A stretch of 39,620 nucleotides of DNA, taken from an uncultured Flavihumibacter sp. Lineage in GTDB: Bacteria; Bacteroidota; Bacteroidia; Chitinophagales; Chitinophagaceae. The notes under the pieces are model-generated. The model was not told the origin of the DNA and did no database searches. It worked only from the letters and a program-made list of their open reading frames with translations. The stretch's first letter is position 1; every line of letters begins with the position of its first letter. Made by a program: the position numbers and the translations under genes. Below are positions 25,866-33,644 of this stretch, in pieces. The DNA lies in the NCBI GenBank assembly GCA_902168105.1, contig CABHOY010000074.1, positions 1 to 39,620 on the forward strand, given 5' to 3'.

Positions 25866-27421
25866 TATTGGATGCTTTTCAGTTTGTTAATATTGCTGCT
25901 ATTAAACTGGTCGGGTTTACTTTCTGTGTCTTTAATGCTGTCTGAGAATTTGAGAATATGATTGATAGTCTTTCTGACCACGTTAGGAGGGATCTGTAGC
26001 TTGTTTGCGAGATCATTGATGTCAACATCATCATCCAGCTTTTCTATGTAATACAGTAGTGTGCTGACTGTTTGCGACTTTAACAATCGTTCCCCGATCT
26101 CTTCGGGAGAGCTTCCATTGCCAATGATCTTTTCTACCGCATTGTAAATAGTAGATGTCAGAGAATCGCCAGATGCAGTAGTCTCTGTTTGTGCATGGAT
26201 CTCAGGTAGGGGCGCAGGTATATAAGACGTCCATACCATATCACAATAAAGCTTGTCGGCAATGTCTTCCAGCAGGCTGTCGTCTTCAATAACTTCAGGA
26301 TGTTTAATAGACGCCCTGATCACAGCACGCACACCTGCCAGGAACATGCAGGGTTGATTAAGCGTAACGCCGGGGACCTGTTCATGATAATACTGTGCGG
26401 CTAAAACCTGTAACGCTTTTACGTCCGGTGTATCAGCACCAAGAAGGTCGCGAAGGTCTTGTGTAACATTTTTAAACAGCAGTTCATTGTTGGTTTCCGG
26501 ACTGCTGAAATAGACATACGCAGCCAGCAGTCCTTTCATGGGAGCGGCCCATTGTCCCTGTTCAAACTCCAGCAGCACCTTTTCAGGCAGGATAAAAACA
26601 CCATTATGGAATTTATGACGAAGGCCATCTATGCGGTAGTTGTTCTCGTCGTTATTAATGAATCCTTGTTTCCTCGGAGCGATGAAGATGCTCATGGAAG
26701 GAAAGATAGGGCCATAACCGAAGGTGAGAAAAACCTGTGTCTGCCAGTATTTATCAGGGAGTCCCTGTAGTTTATCGCTGCTTTTAAATACCTGTAGTGG
26801 AATTTCTCTCGGAGGAAGATCATGATCGCTGCCAATATCCTCCCCAAATTGATGCCCGCTGTAGTGCAGATAATAAATACCCACAGGAAGTGCCGCATGA
26901 AAAGCCATCCAGCCTGTATCTGTGTCTTCGCTGATGTTATTGCCCTGTAGCTGAAATAGTACTTTCCGGTTTGCATCCAGCAGTGAGAATCCTTCTCCCA
27001 ATGAATGTTGCCCTGTATTCAGTTCCTTCCGTTTATCAATGTCAGTATACCGGAAGAAAAGAAAGATAGCGCCGCCCTCAGTAGTGTCAATCTGCACAGT
27101 GGTTTCACGACTGTATCGTTCTGCATTGTGTATATAATACTCGTGAGATGATTCAAAGCGGTCGGCCACCAGAGAAGAATATACTGGCGGCGTAGGGATC
27201 TCGTAATGTGTATCTTCTGTGAGCCGTACGTGTTCTTTGATGATATTCCCATCCAGTTTTAGCGTGATGCTATAGAGGCCCGGCGGCAGCGTAAGGTTCA
27301 GTTGTTCATATCCCCTGGCAATATCTTCCAGGACGCCGTTATACACTGTGATATGCGCAAAGTCGGACATGACACCGACAGCAGTGACGGACAGTTTAAA
27401 CCCAGGGGTGCTAGAATTCAT
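25865..27421 (-). CDS. Unknown 518-residue protein between two caspase-like genes
   Basis: I do not recognise this family. The N-terminal 70 residues read as a small beta-sandwich with a PEGA-like end (LNLTLPPGLYSITLKLDG). Further beta-rich segments extend to about 240, including LPVGIYYLHYSG. The middle part (about 250-400) is mixed and helical, and residues about 430-500 look like a winged-helix (INDLANKLQIPPNVVRKTINHIL). There is no signal peptide or membrane segment. The gene overlaps the upstream caspase gene by 11 bases and the downstream one by one base, so the three are almost surely co-translated and likely act in one complex. A role as the sensor, scaffold or regulator controlling the proteases is inference from position only. 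Confidence 0.65.
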   Translation of the reverse strand: MNSSTPGFKLSVTAVGVMSDFAHITVYNGVLEDIARGYEQLNLTLPPGLYSITLKLDGNIIKEHVRLTEDTHYEIPTPPVYSSLVADRFESSHEYYIHNAERYSRETTVQIDTTEGGAIFLFFRYTDIDKRKELNTGQHSLGEGFSLLDANRKVLFQLQGNNISEDTDTGWMAFHAALPVGIYYLHYSGHQFGEDIGSDHDLPPREIPLQVFKSSDKLQGLPDKYWQTQVFLTFGYGPIFPSMSIFIAPRKQGFINNDENNYRIDGLRHKFHNGVFILPEKVLLEFEQGQWAAPMKGLLAAYVYFSSPETNNELLFKNVTQDLRDLLGADTPDVKALQVLAAQYYHEQVPGVTLNQPCMFLAGVRAVIRASIKHPEVIEDDSLLEDIADKLYCDMVWTSYIPAPLPEIHAQTETTASGDSLTSTIYNAVEKIIGNGSSPEEIGERLLKSQTVSTLLYYIEKLDDDVDINDLANKLQIPPNVVRKTINHILKFSDSIKDTESKPDQFNSSNINKLKSIQ

Positions 27422-28508
27422 ATGTCATAGTTTTTAGGGTGCCATCAATGGTGATAAATGAAGACCTCCTGGAGATTTTATCTGTGATCTGGTGATAACC
27501 TTTGCCAAGCGGCACCAGCCAGGAATCGCCTGCCTGCACAATGCCGGATTTGATATTACTGAGGTCGGGACCTTCCAGGGAGATGTCGCCCGCTGTCTTG
27601 AATTGTATGGTCAATACGGTACCGGGTGTTCTGCCTGTCTTATGGATCACATAATCCAGGCCATAACTGTTATTACGGATATCTGACCGTACCGTTTGCG
27701 TATGATTTCTTTCTTTGGCATATGTTTCTGTTTTCTCCCTTACATAGTCCAGGAAGCTGGTAATGGTAATATCGCCATTGGTATTAACAGCACCGCCATT
27801 TAACGCTTCCAGCAAAGCCCTGGAGAAATACCCATGTACCAGCAGATTGCCGTTTGAATTCATCATACCTTCCCACGCCGGATTCTCATACTCAGATGCA
27901 TACATTACCACCGCCATAGTATTGGCACCTCCGGGTCTGGGACCACCGAGCATGGAATGCAGCGGTTTGGTATTGATCTTTCTGTCACGACAGCAGTCCA
28001 GGAAGAAATAGACTTCTTTAAAGAGGTCTTTTTCTATGAGCAGGTCGAGGTACGCTTTGGAGGAAAGGGCGGCATTATAGAAGCTGGGAGACCATATAGG
28101 CAGGCACATGCCATTCACTTCCCAGTTCGCGCCAAACCCATGTCCTGAGAAGTAAAAATACAGCCGGCGGGCAGGTTTGGTTTCTGCCATCTGAATAATA
28201 TCCGACAGCGCCTTATCAATAGCCAGTTGGTCGGGCGCATTGCTGCCCGGAGCCGAAGGAATAAAAAATACATGCTGTGGATGGAGATTACCACCATCTG
28301 CTTTGATGAGCCAGTTCCTGAACCGGCAGGCGTCTGTAATAGGGCCTTCTAATGGAGCGAGACTGGAATAATGACTTACGCCGACGATGATCGCATAGTC
28401 TTCTTCATTGACAGCAAGTCCTTTGGCCAGGTTTTCATTAGTGGCCTCTTCACAGGGACCTGTAGCCATTGTTGGTGGTGCTTCCGAAATGAGTGTTTTG
28501 GGGCTCAT
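27411..28508 (-). CDS. Caspase-like (C14) cysteine peptidase with C-terminal beta domain, first gene of the operon
   Basis: The 365-residue protein has a caspase domain at about 35-280. IIVGVSHYSSLAPLEGP forms the first strand and loop, His123 lies in LYFYFSGHGFG, and Cys173 (second Cys of LDCCRDR) is the likely nucleophile. Loops such as YASEYENPAWEG and the segment VHGYFSRALLEALNGG, read as the family's FT/FS-x-x-LL-x-AL motif, agree with C14 peptidases. Residues about 290-365 form a beta-rich domain with a PEGA-like look (GTVLTIQFKTAGDISLEGPDLS, ending near LGKGYHQITDK). The protein has no signal peptide. It leads the three-gene operon and is divergent from the GyrB-like gene, with 270 bases between the start codons. 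Its substrate is unknown; it may activate or be activated by the second caspase. Confidence 0.88.
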   Translation of the reverse strand: MSPKTLISEAPPTMATGPCEEATNENLAKGLAVNEEDYAIIVGVSHYSSLAPLEGPITDACRFRNWLIKADGGNLHPQHVFFIPSAPGSNAPDQLAIDKALSDIIQMAETKPARRLYFYFSGHGFGANWEVNGMCLPIWSPSFYNAALSSKAYLDLLIEKDLFKEVYFFLDCCRDRKINTKPLHSMLGGPRPGGANTMAVVMYASEYENPAWEGMMNSNGNLLVHGYFSRALLEALNGGAVNTNGDITITSFLDYVREKTETYAKERNHTQTVRSDIRNNSYGLDYVIHKTGRTPGTVLTIQFKTAGDISLEGPDLSNIKSGIVQAGDSWLVPLGKGYHQITDKISRRSSFITIDGTLKTMTYEF

Positions 28509-28778
28509 GGGGCATCGTTTTTACAATTTGAACTAATATTAACGCCGTATGGGAGGAAATGCCATGGCGTTTTGGGGTACTTAACTAAATCTGATAAATC
28601 TAAAATCTGAATATAAAATTAAACTACTGCCAGGATGTTAGCAAGTTTAATTGACATATTGCAGAGGCGCTTCCAAAGCCTATAGTACCCGATGAACAGA
28701 ACAAGATCAAAGCACAATCGAAACAGCCGGATGGAGTAATGTGCCGCGATTAAAGTAATTTGCAGAAAATGCTCATGT

Positions 28779-29834
28779 ATGAACGGACAGCCAGGCCTCA
28801 GTATCATTGAATCAATCCGGAGACGACCAGCCATGTATCTGGGAACGACCAACAGCTACGGTATCCGGCGGCTATTAAAAATAGTGATTTCGGAATACCT
28901 TGAAACCGTTACTGGCATTAACACAATAGAAGTCACCTTTAATCCGGACAATCACATCAGCATCGTTATATCCGGTCTGTCAACGGAAGAGCTTTTGCAT
29001 GAGATCGCATTGCTGCACCATGTGGCCTCCCCTAAGAATTTTAAGGTCGGTATGCTGCTGGGCCTCAGTAATGCCTGTCTTTTAAGGATTGTATCCAATC
29101 CCGAAAGGCATGTACTGGCTTCGGAGTCAGGCGCATATGATATCACTGTTACACCCTGTTCGCCGGAAGAAACTAACGGCATTAAGCTGGATTTTCAGCT
29201 GGATGACAACATCTTCAGCGAGAGTCATGTCTCCTATATCCCCATGAACATTATGTTCCAGCAGCTGGCTTATCTGAATGCCGGTTTAAAGATCATCAGT
29301 GTTGACAACAGGGGTGAGTTGCAGCGTAATGTATTTTATTACAAAAAGGGACTAAAAGAGTTATTCAATAATATACTGGAGAAGCATGACTATGGTAAAA
29401 AAGATTCCTGGCTGGCCCTGGAATTAAAAACTGCCATCAACGGTTACATCTATCATATCATCATCAGGTATCATCATATCTACACAAACTATCCCGAGCC
29501 TTACATAAGATCATTTGCGAACAATGACAGCACTCAATCCGGTGGCTCGCTGGTAGACGGTGTTCTGAAAGGAATACAGGATGCATTTAAAGCAGCGGGA
29601 GAAAAAGAAGGAGTAGAGCTGAAAGTAAGCAGAAAGAAAGTAGGCAGGCAATTGGTATTGATCGCATCAGTGAAAGGTGAGCCCTTGGAATTTAGCGGCA
29701 ACACCAAAGACGAACTGGACATGCCATCCCTGAAAAAGGATGTACGCAAGTATGTTGGAAAAGCCGTATACAAGCACTTAGGCGCACATATGGGAGACAG
29801 AAAAAGGGTATTGGAGAGATTTAAGAAACAGTAG
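28779..29834 (+). CDS. GyrB/ParE-like protein with degenerate GHKL ATPase and transducer domains, no TOPRIM
   Basis: The 351-residue protein aligns by eye to the N-terminal 380 or so residues of type IIA topoisomerase B subunits. IESIRRRPAMYLG (10-22) matches the GyrB RKRPGMYIG start. QLAYLNAGLKIISVDNRGE matches the LAFLNKGL...D-R stretch. FYYKKGLKEL matches Y-GG-xEF, and SFANNDSTQSGG (about 246-257) matches the transducer SFAN-x-x-T-x-EGG. PLEFSGNTKDEL matches the PQFEGQTKTKL element. The ATP-binding motifs are gone: no Glu/Asn N box, ISGLST where DNGRGIP belongs, and VGMLLGLSNAC where the glycine-rich lid should be. TOPRIM and the C-terminal region are absent. It is thus unlikely to bind ATP or to cleave DNA and may be a sensor, decoy or adaptor. 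It is divergent from the caspase operon. Confidence 0.75.
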   Translation: MNGQPGLSIIESIRRRPAMYLGTTNSYGIRRLLKIVISEYLETVTGINTIEVTFNPDNHISIVISGLSTEELLHEIALLHHVASPKNFKVGMLLGLSNACLLRIVSNPERHVLASESGAYDITVTPCSPEETNGIKLDFQLDDNIFSESHVSYIPMNIMFQQLAYLNAGLKIISVDNRGELQRNVFYYKKGLKELFNNILEKHDYGKKDSWLALELKTAINGYIYHIIIRYHHIYTNYPEPYIRSFANNDSTQSGGSLVDGVLKGIQDAFKAAGEKEGVELKVSRKKVGRQLVLIASVKGEPLEFSGNTKDELDMPSLKKDVRKYVGKAVYKHLGAHMGDRKRVLERFKKQ

Positions 29835-29985
29835 AAGCAGAATAAAACAGGAAGAAACGGAAATAGAACTAGAACAAGCAGGATACAAAAGGGATAAATA
29901 GGAATAGGAAATAGAGGATAGAAAAATATATCCCAGATAAGTCCATTAATGATTGAATCAATCTACAAGTGGGCGTTTGGAGGTA

Positions 29986-30148
29986 GCAAGGGTTTAAGGT
30001 GGGAAGCACTGGCCTTAGTTGTTTGAAGTACGCTGACGCGACCTGCCAGGGGTTTGATCGATAACTAAACGTCCAACACGTCAACCCAACGCTAAATACT
30101 AAGGAACTTCAAAGAACTACAGCCAGTGCTCCCACCTTAAACCCTTGC
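29986..30148. repeat. 163-nt imperfect inverted repeat (MITE-like or structured RNA)
   Basis: The outer arms, 29986-30029 and 30105-30148, are inverted copies. They start with 19 perfectly matched bases (GCAAGGGTTTAAGGTGGGA on the left), then a one-base bulge, eight matched bases (GCACTGGC), and further matched blocks (TAGTT, TTTGAAGT) with few mismatches. About 75 bases lie between them. No flanking target duplication is visible and no coding frame is inside. It sits between the GyrB-like gene and a convergent gene, so it could be a miniature mobile element, a REP-like unit or a large transcript hairpin. Confidence 0.75.
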
Positions 30149-30174
30149 AAAAACCACCGCAAAAAGGCGCGGTG
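30149..30174 (-). terminator. Rho-independent terminator after the phosphatase fusion gene
   Basis: On the minus strand CACCGC and GCGGTG (plus-strand 30169-30174 and 30155-30160) form a six-base-pair stem over an eight-base loop, followed by GTTTTTG. It lies seven bases beyond the stop at 30181 and would end the SusC/SusD-phosphatase unit. Confidence 0.65.
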
Positions 30175-30180
30175 AAAAAC

Positions 30181-32013
30181 TTACTTCAACAACGCAATAA
30201 TCTTCGCAAAGATCTCCGTATTCTCATACACCCCTCTGAAATCCATTGAATGCGGACCATAAGCAAACACCGGTACCATTACCGCACTATGATCATTACT
30301 GCTGAAATTTCCATCAACATATCCACGGGAGATGTTACCATCCAATAAAGATAACCCGCCAGTCTCGTGGTCCGCAGTAACTATTACTAACGTATGCCCG
30401 TCTTCATCCGCAAATTTCATTGCCGCACCGATAGCCTGATCAAAATCCATCATCTCAGTCGTTACATAAGACATGTTGTTAACATGCCCGCCATAGTCGA
30501 TCTGTGCGCCTTCCGCCATCACGAAGAATCCTTTTTTATTCTGACGTAAAGTTGAAATGCTCTTTTCGAGAGAATGTGTGAGGAAATTACCTCTTCCGGT
30601 AAGCATGGACAGTTCAGCACGTTTATCCAGCACAACATATTTGGAAGAGCGGATAGTGTCAAGGTCTTCGAGCCTGGTGCTAAATACATATCCTTTAGAC
30701 TTTAACTGCGCCGCGAGATCCAGTTTATCTTTACGCTCGTTAAAGTGCTTGGCGCCACCGCCGATCATAATGCTGACAGGACTGGAAAGGAAGTCGGCCG
30801 CAATAGAATCTTCCAATGATCTTTCCGGTACATGACCATAGAAAGCAGCAGGAGTAGCATCGGTAATATCACCGGCGCTGATCAGTGCACTCTTATATCC
30901 TTTAGGTGCAATGATATCAGGAATAGCAGCAAGACGAACACCAGTAGCATCGACGCCAATGTAACGGTTGTTGGTCTTATGACCGGTAGCCATAGCAGTG
31001 CCGCCACCTGCCGAATCCGTGATATAGCTATCAGCGGAATACGTCTTCGAAAAGCCGATGTTACGCATCTGTAACAGGTTCAGCTGACCGCGATTACCGG
31101 TGAACCCAGCATAGATCTGCGCTAATCCCATACCGTCGCCTATCAGGAAAATGACATTGTTAACTTTATCAAAACTATCGTTATTCACATAACGGGCAGG
31201 ATACAGCGTATGAGGAGCCGTAGTGCCGTTATATTCAAGATTTTTTCTGTTAGCGAGGAAAGTAGCCAGATCTTCCACGAGGTCAGTACCAATGTAATTG
31301 GCGCCCATGTTCATCAGCGTCTTCCAGGTATTCACATTATCAGCGGTACCCCAGAAACGTACTTTCTTGCCGGTCTGGTGTACGCTGTCGATCCAGTGTT
31401 GGATGTTGTCGCGTTCAGCTTTAACGATCAGTCCTTTTCCGTTCCAATTGGTGAATGCTTTCACATCAACGCTGTACATGGGAATGCGTTTCAACTGTGC
31501 AGAAGTATAAGAGCCACCACGTTTACCATCAAAATGGATGAAGGCAGGGTATTGCTCCCATTGTCCAGGTACCGGCTGATCGCCACTGATGGTAATAATA
31601 ACGGTAGGGTTATTAGTGATATCAGGATAATGTTCCAGTATTTTCACTAAGGCATTAAGTGTCGGTACGCCCGTGGTCTTAAAGTCGATCATCAGCTGTA
31701 ACGTATCCTTACTATTTTTAAAAGCAGTGCCACCATTTTTGCGGATCAACTCCTGTAGAGGTGTTAAATACAACTTCTCCAGTGTGCGTTCCGGGCGGAT
31801 ATCTTCTTCATTGTGTGCAGTGAATAGTTGGCCGTTCCGTTCAAAAACATCTGCTTCTATAGAGCCGTAATGACGGTAATAAGCAGTCAGAAAAGGAACA
31901 GGGTGCTCATAGTCATTATGTGCATGGGCGCTCAATGTGCTGTATGCGCTGGTTTGAGCCCCTGCAGTGAGGGCGGTGAAAAGAGAAAGGCAAAGAAATG
32001 TCTGTCTAAGCAT
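30181..32013 (-). CDS. Secreted fusion of a PI-PLC/GDPD-like domain and alkaline phosphatase
   Basis: The 610-residue protein is counted from ATG at 32013 (MLRQTFLCLSLFTALTAGAQ, a good signal peptide); an upstream in-frame ATG at 32037 is less likely. Residues about 25-265 resemble PI-PLC-like phosphodiesterases (TIM barrel): AHAHNDYEHP, then SIEADVFERNGQLFTAHNEED carrying His and acidic metal ligands, and LMIDFKTTG. Residues about 285-610 are an alkaline phosphatase: metal-binding FLIGDGMG, nucleophile Ser334 in TDSAGGGTAMATG, AEGAQIDYGGH, and VTADHETGG near the end. Both halves look complete, so one secreted protein could split a phosphodiester and then remove the phosphate. It is the last gene after SusC/SusD, with a hairpin terminator between it and SusD, so transcription from upstream may be partial. 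Confidence 0.88.
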   Translation of the reverse strand: MLRQTFLCLSLFTALTAGAQTSAYSTLSAHAHNDYEHPVPFLTAYYRHYGSIEADVFERNGQLFTAHNEEDIRPERTLEKLYLTPLQELIRKNGGTAFKNSKDTLQLMIDFKTTGVPTLNALVKILEHYPDITNNPTVIITISGDQPVPGQWEQYPAFIHFDGKRGGSYTSAQLKRIPMYSVDVKAFTNWNGKGLIVKAERDNIQHWIDSVHQTGKKVRFWGTADNVNTWKTLMNMGANYIGTDLVEDLATFLANRKNLEYNGTTAPHTLYPARYVNNDSFDKVNNVIFLIGDGMGLAQIYAGFTGNRGQLNLLQMRNIGFSKTYSADSYITDSAGGGTAMATGHKTNNRYIGVDATGVRLAAIPDIIAPKGYKSALISAGDITDATPAAFYGHVPERSLEDSIAADFLSSPVSIMIGGGAKHFNERKDKLDLAAQLKSKGYVFSTRLEDLDTIRSSKYVVLDKRAELSMLTGRGNFLTHSLEKSISTLRQNKKGFFVMAEGAQIDYGGHVNNMSYVTTEMMDFDQAIGAAMKFADEDGHTLVIVTADHETGGLSLLDGNISRGYVDGNFSSNDHSAVMVPVFAYGPHSMDFRGVYENTEIFAKIIALLK

Positions 32014-32035
32014 GTGTTCTCGAAAATTAAACATC

Positions 32036-32086
32036 AAAAAAAAGGAATTAAGTTCCGGAATATTAATACTCCTGGCCCTTAATTCC
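32036..32086 (-). terminator. Hairpin with T-tract between SusD and the phosphatase gene
   Basis: On the minus strand GGAATTAAG and CTTAATTCC (plus-strand 32078-32086 and 32044-32052) form a perfect nine-base-pair stem with a 25-base loop, followed by eight Ts. It lies 22 bases after the SusD stop. The long loop may make it an attenuating rather than absolute terminator, which would give less phosphatase than transporter message. Confidence 0.6.
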
Positions 32087-32108
32087 TAATTAATAAATTG
32101 AAAAGCGA

Positions 32109-33623
32109 TTATTCCCAGCCGGCATTCTGTTTTACGATACCACTGCTGCTGGTAACCTCACTTCTTGGTACCGGCCATACATTATGTATCGCAGGATTGA
32201 AAGTACGGGCAGGCCATATTTCAGTACCGCCAAAGCCATGTAAAGGTTTAGCGTAGGCCGCCTGCGCATCGCCCCAGCGAACGAGGTCGAAATGACGGTT
32301 AGCCCATTCGCCTGCTAACTCGGAACGGCGTTGTTTTTTCAGCTCATTTATGTCTGCGTTGGTCACATCTTTAAGGCCAGCACGATGCCTGATCATATTG
32401 ATCTCTTTATCCGCATTTTTGCTCTGCATCAGTTCAGCTTCGGCTTTGATCAGTATTACTTCTGCGTAGCGGAGTAGCGGCAGGTTCAGATCAGTAGTAG
32501 GATGATCGCCGTTAGGGCTCAGATGTGCACCGGCAGGGTAGGTGAACGGCTCAATGTATTTACGGAACTGATAACCGGAGAGGCTGTTGGTGGAAGCGTA
32601 TTCCATATCTTCTCCGTAGAAGGTGAAGGCATCGCCTGGTTTCAGGATGGTAGCCTCTCTTCTTTTGTCGCCTGTTTCGTAAGAGTCGTACAGCTCTTTA
32701 GTCGGCATATAATATCCCCAGCCATTGTATTTACCCCAGCCTTTGTTTTCCAGCATAACGCCGGGCAGAATGCTACCCCAGCCACTTGGACCTTTAGAGT
32801 TGGAATATACGGACCAGATATATTCGCCGGTCCAGTTGTTGGCAATGGTGAACACATCTGCGAAGTTGTCCAGCAGTTTGTGTTTACCACTCAGGATAAC
32901 AGAATCAGCATACTTTTCAGCATTGGCATAATCCTTTTTATAGAGGAACATTTTACTAAGGAATGCATAGGCCGCAGTTTTATGCGGACGGCCATATTCG
33001 TCGCTGCTGTATTCATCGAAATAAGGTAACAGAGCGGCGGCCTGTTTCAGTTCCTGTTCTACATATTCATATACCAGGTTAACGTTGGCAGCACGCGGAA
33101 TAGGTTTATCGCCGGTAAGACTGTCGCGTTTTACGATAGGTACGCCTGCGCGGGCATCGCCATAAGTATAGGCCAGTTCAAAATACATCAGGCCACTGAA
33201 AAAATAAGCTTCACCCAGCAGGCGGTTCTTCAGTTTTGCATCCATGGTGATAGAAGGCACATGCATGATCACGTCGTTAGCACGTTTGATCACGATGTAT
33301 CTCATTTTCCATTGGCCTTCAGTATAAGAACCGCCAATGAAATTGCTATTGAAGTTTTTGATGTTGTCGCCTTCCGCTTTCACACGACCGGTCACCATGT
33401 CGTCACTTGCGTTGATAAACCACCAGTAGCCGCGTCCATAGAAGTTCTCATCATCAAAGAGATTATACATGGCGTTGGCACCGGCGACAGCATCAGTTTC
33501 CGTTTGCCAGAAGTTGCCCGTAGTTGGTGCGCCTTCCGGAGTGATGTCCAGCTTTTTATTACAGGCGGCCAGCAGGGAAAGACCTGCCAGGGAGAGGATG
33601 ATATGTTTTATTAGTTGCTTCAT
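32109..33623 (-). CDS. SusD/RagB-family outer-membrane nutrient-binding lipoprotein
   Basis: The 504-residue lipoprotein starts at ATG 33623 (MKQLIKHIILSLAGLSLLAAC); an upstream ATG at 33635 is in frame but would push back the signal. The N-terminal NKKLDITPEG and NFWQTETDAVAGANAMYN are standard SusD sequence. Mid-protein SusD-type helices include GEAYFFSGLMYFELAYTYGD and TAAYAFLSKMFLYKKDYANAEKYAD. The C-terminal part has NLPLLRYAEVILIKAEAE, RHRAGL and KKQRRSELAGEWANRHFDLVRWGDA, all family hallmarks. It caps the SusC channel at the cell surface and binds the substrate. It lies 21 bases after the SusC gene on the same strand. Confidence 0.95.
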   Translation of the reverse strand: MKQLIKHIILSLAGLSLLAACNKKLDITPEGAPTTGNFWQTETDAVAGANAMYNLFDDENFYGRGYWWFINASDDMVTGRVKAEGDNIKNFNSNFIGGSYTEGQWKMRYIVIKRANDVIMHVPSITMDAKLKNRLLGEAYFFSGLMYFELAYTYGDARAGVPIVKRDSLTGDKPIPRAANVNLVYEYVEQELKQAAALLPYFDEYSSDEYGRPHKTAAYAFLSKMFLYKKDYANAEKYADSVILSGKHKLLDNFADVFTIANNWTGEYIWSVYSNSKGPSGWGSILPGVMLENKGWGKYNGWGYYMPTKELYDSYETGDKRREATILKPGDAFTFYGEDMEYASTNSLSGYQFRKYIEPFTYPAGAHLSPNGDHPTTDLNLPLLRYAEVILIKAEAELMQSKNADKEINMIRHRAGLKDVTNADINELKKQRRSELAGEWANRHFDLVRWGDAQAAYAKPLHGFGGTEIWPARTFNPAIHNVWPVPRSEVTSSSGIVKQNAGWE

Positions 33624-33644
33624 TGTAATCGTCATTAGTATGTA

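Larger units (their letters stand above)
29835..30180. other. 346-base gap with purine-rich tract, large inverted repeat and terminator
   Basis: Bases about 29832-29928 of the plus strand are strongly purine-rich (many GGAA, AGAA and GATA runs) with few pyrimidines. A small palindrome GATTG-AAT-CAATC follows at 29951-29963. The large inverted repeat and a minus-strand terminator, listed separately, fill the rest. No coding sequence is supported. Confidence 0.6.

Noticed and set aside
25002..28508. Assignment of the caspase operon to CBASS, type III CRISPR or gasdermin systems
   Set aside because: No cyclase, CRISPR effector or gasdermin-like small protein with a membrane-inserting C-terminus is in the neighbourhood.
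29986..30148. Retron-type or group II intron RNA
   Set aside because: No reverse transcriptase gene is in the window and no domain V-like motif is visible; only the inverted arms are certain.
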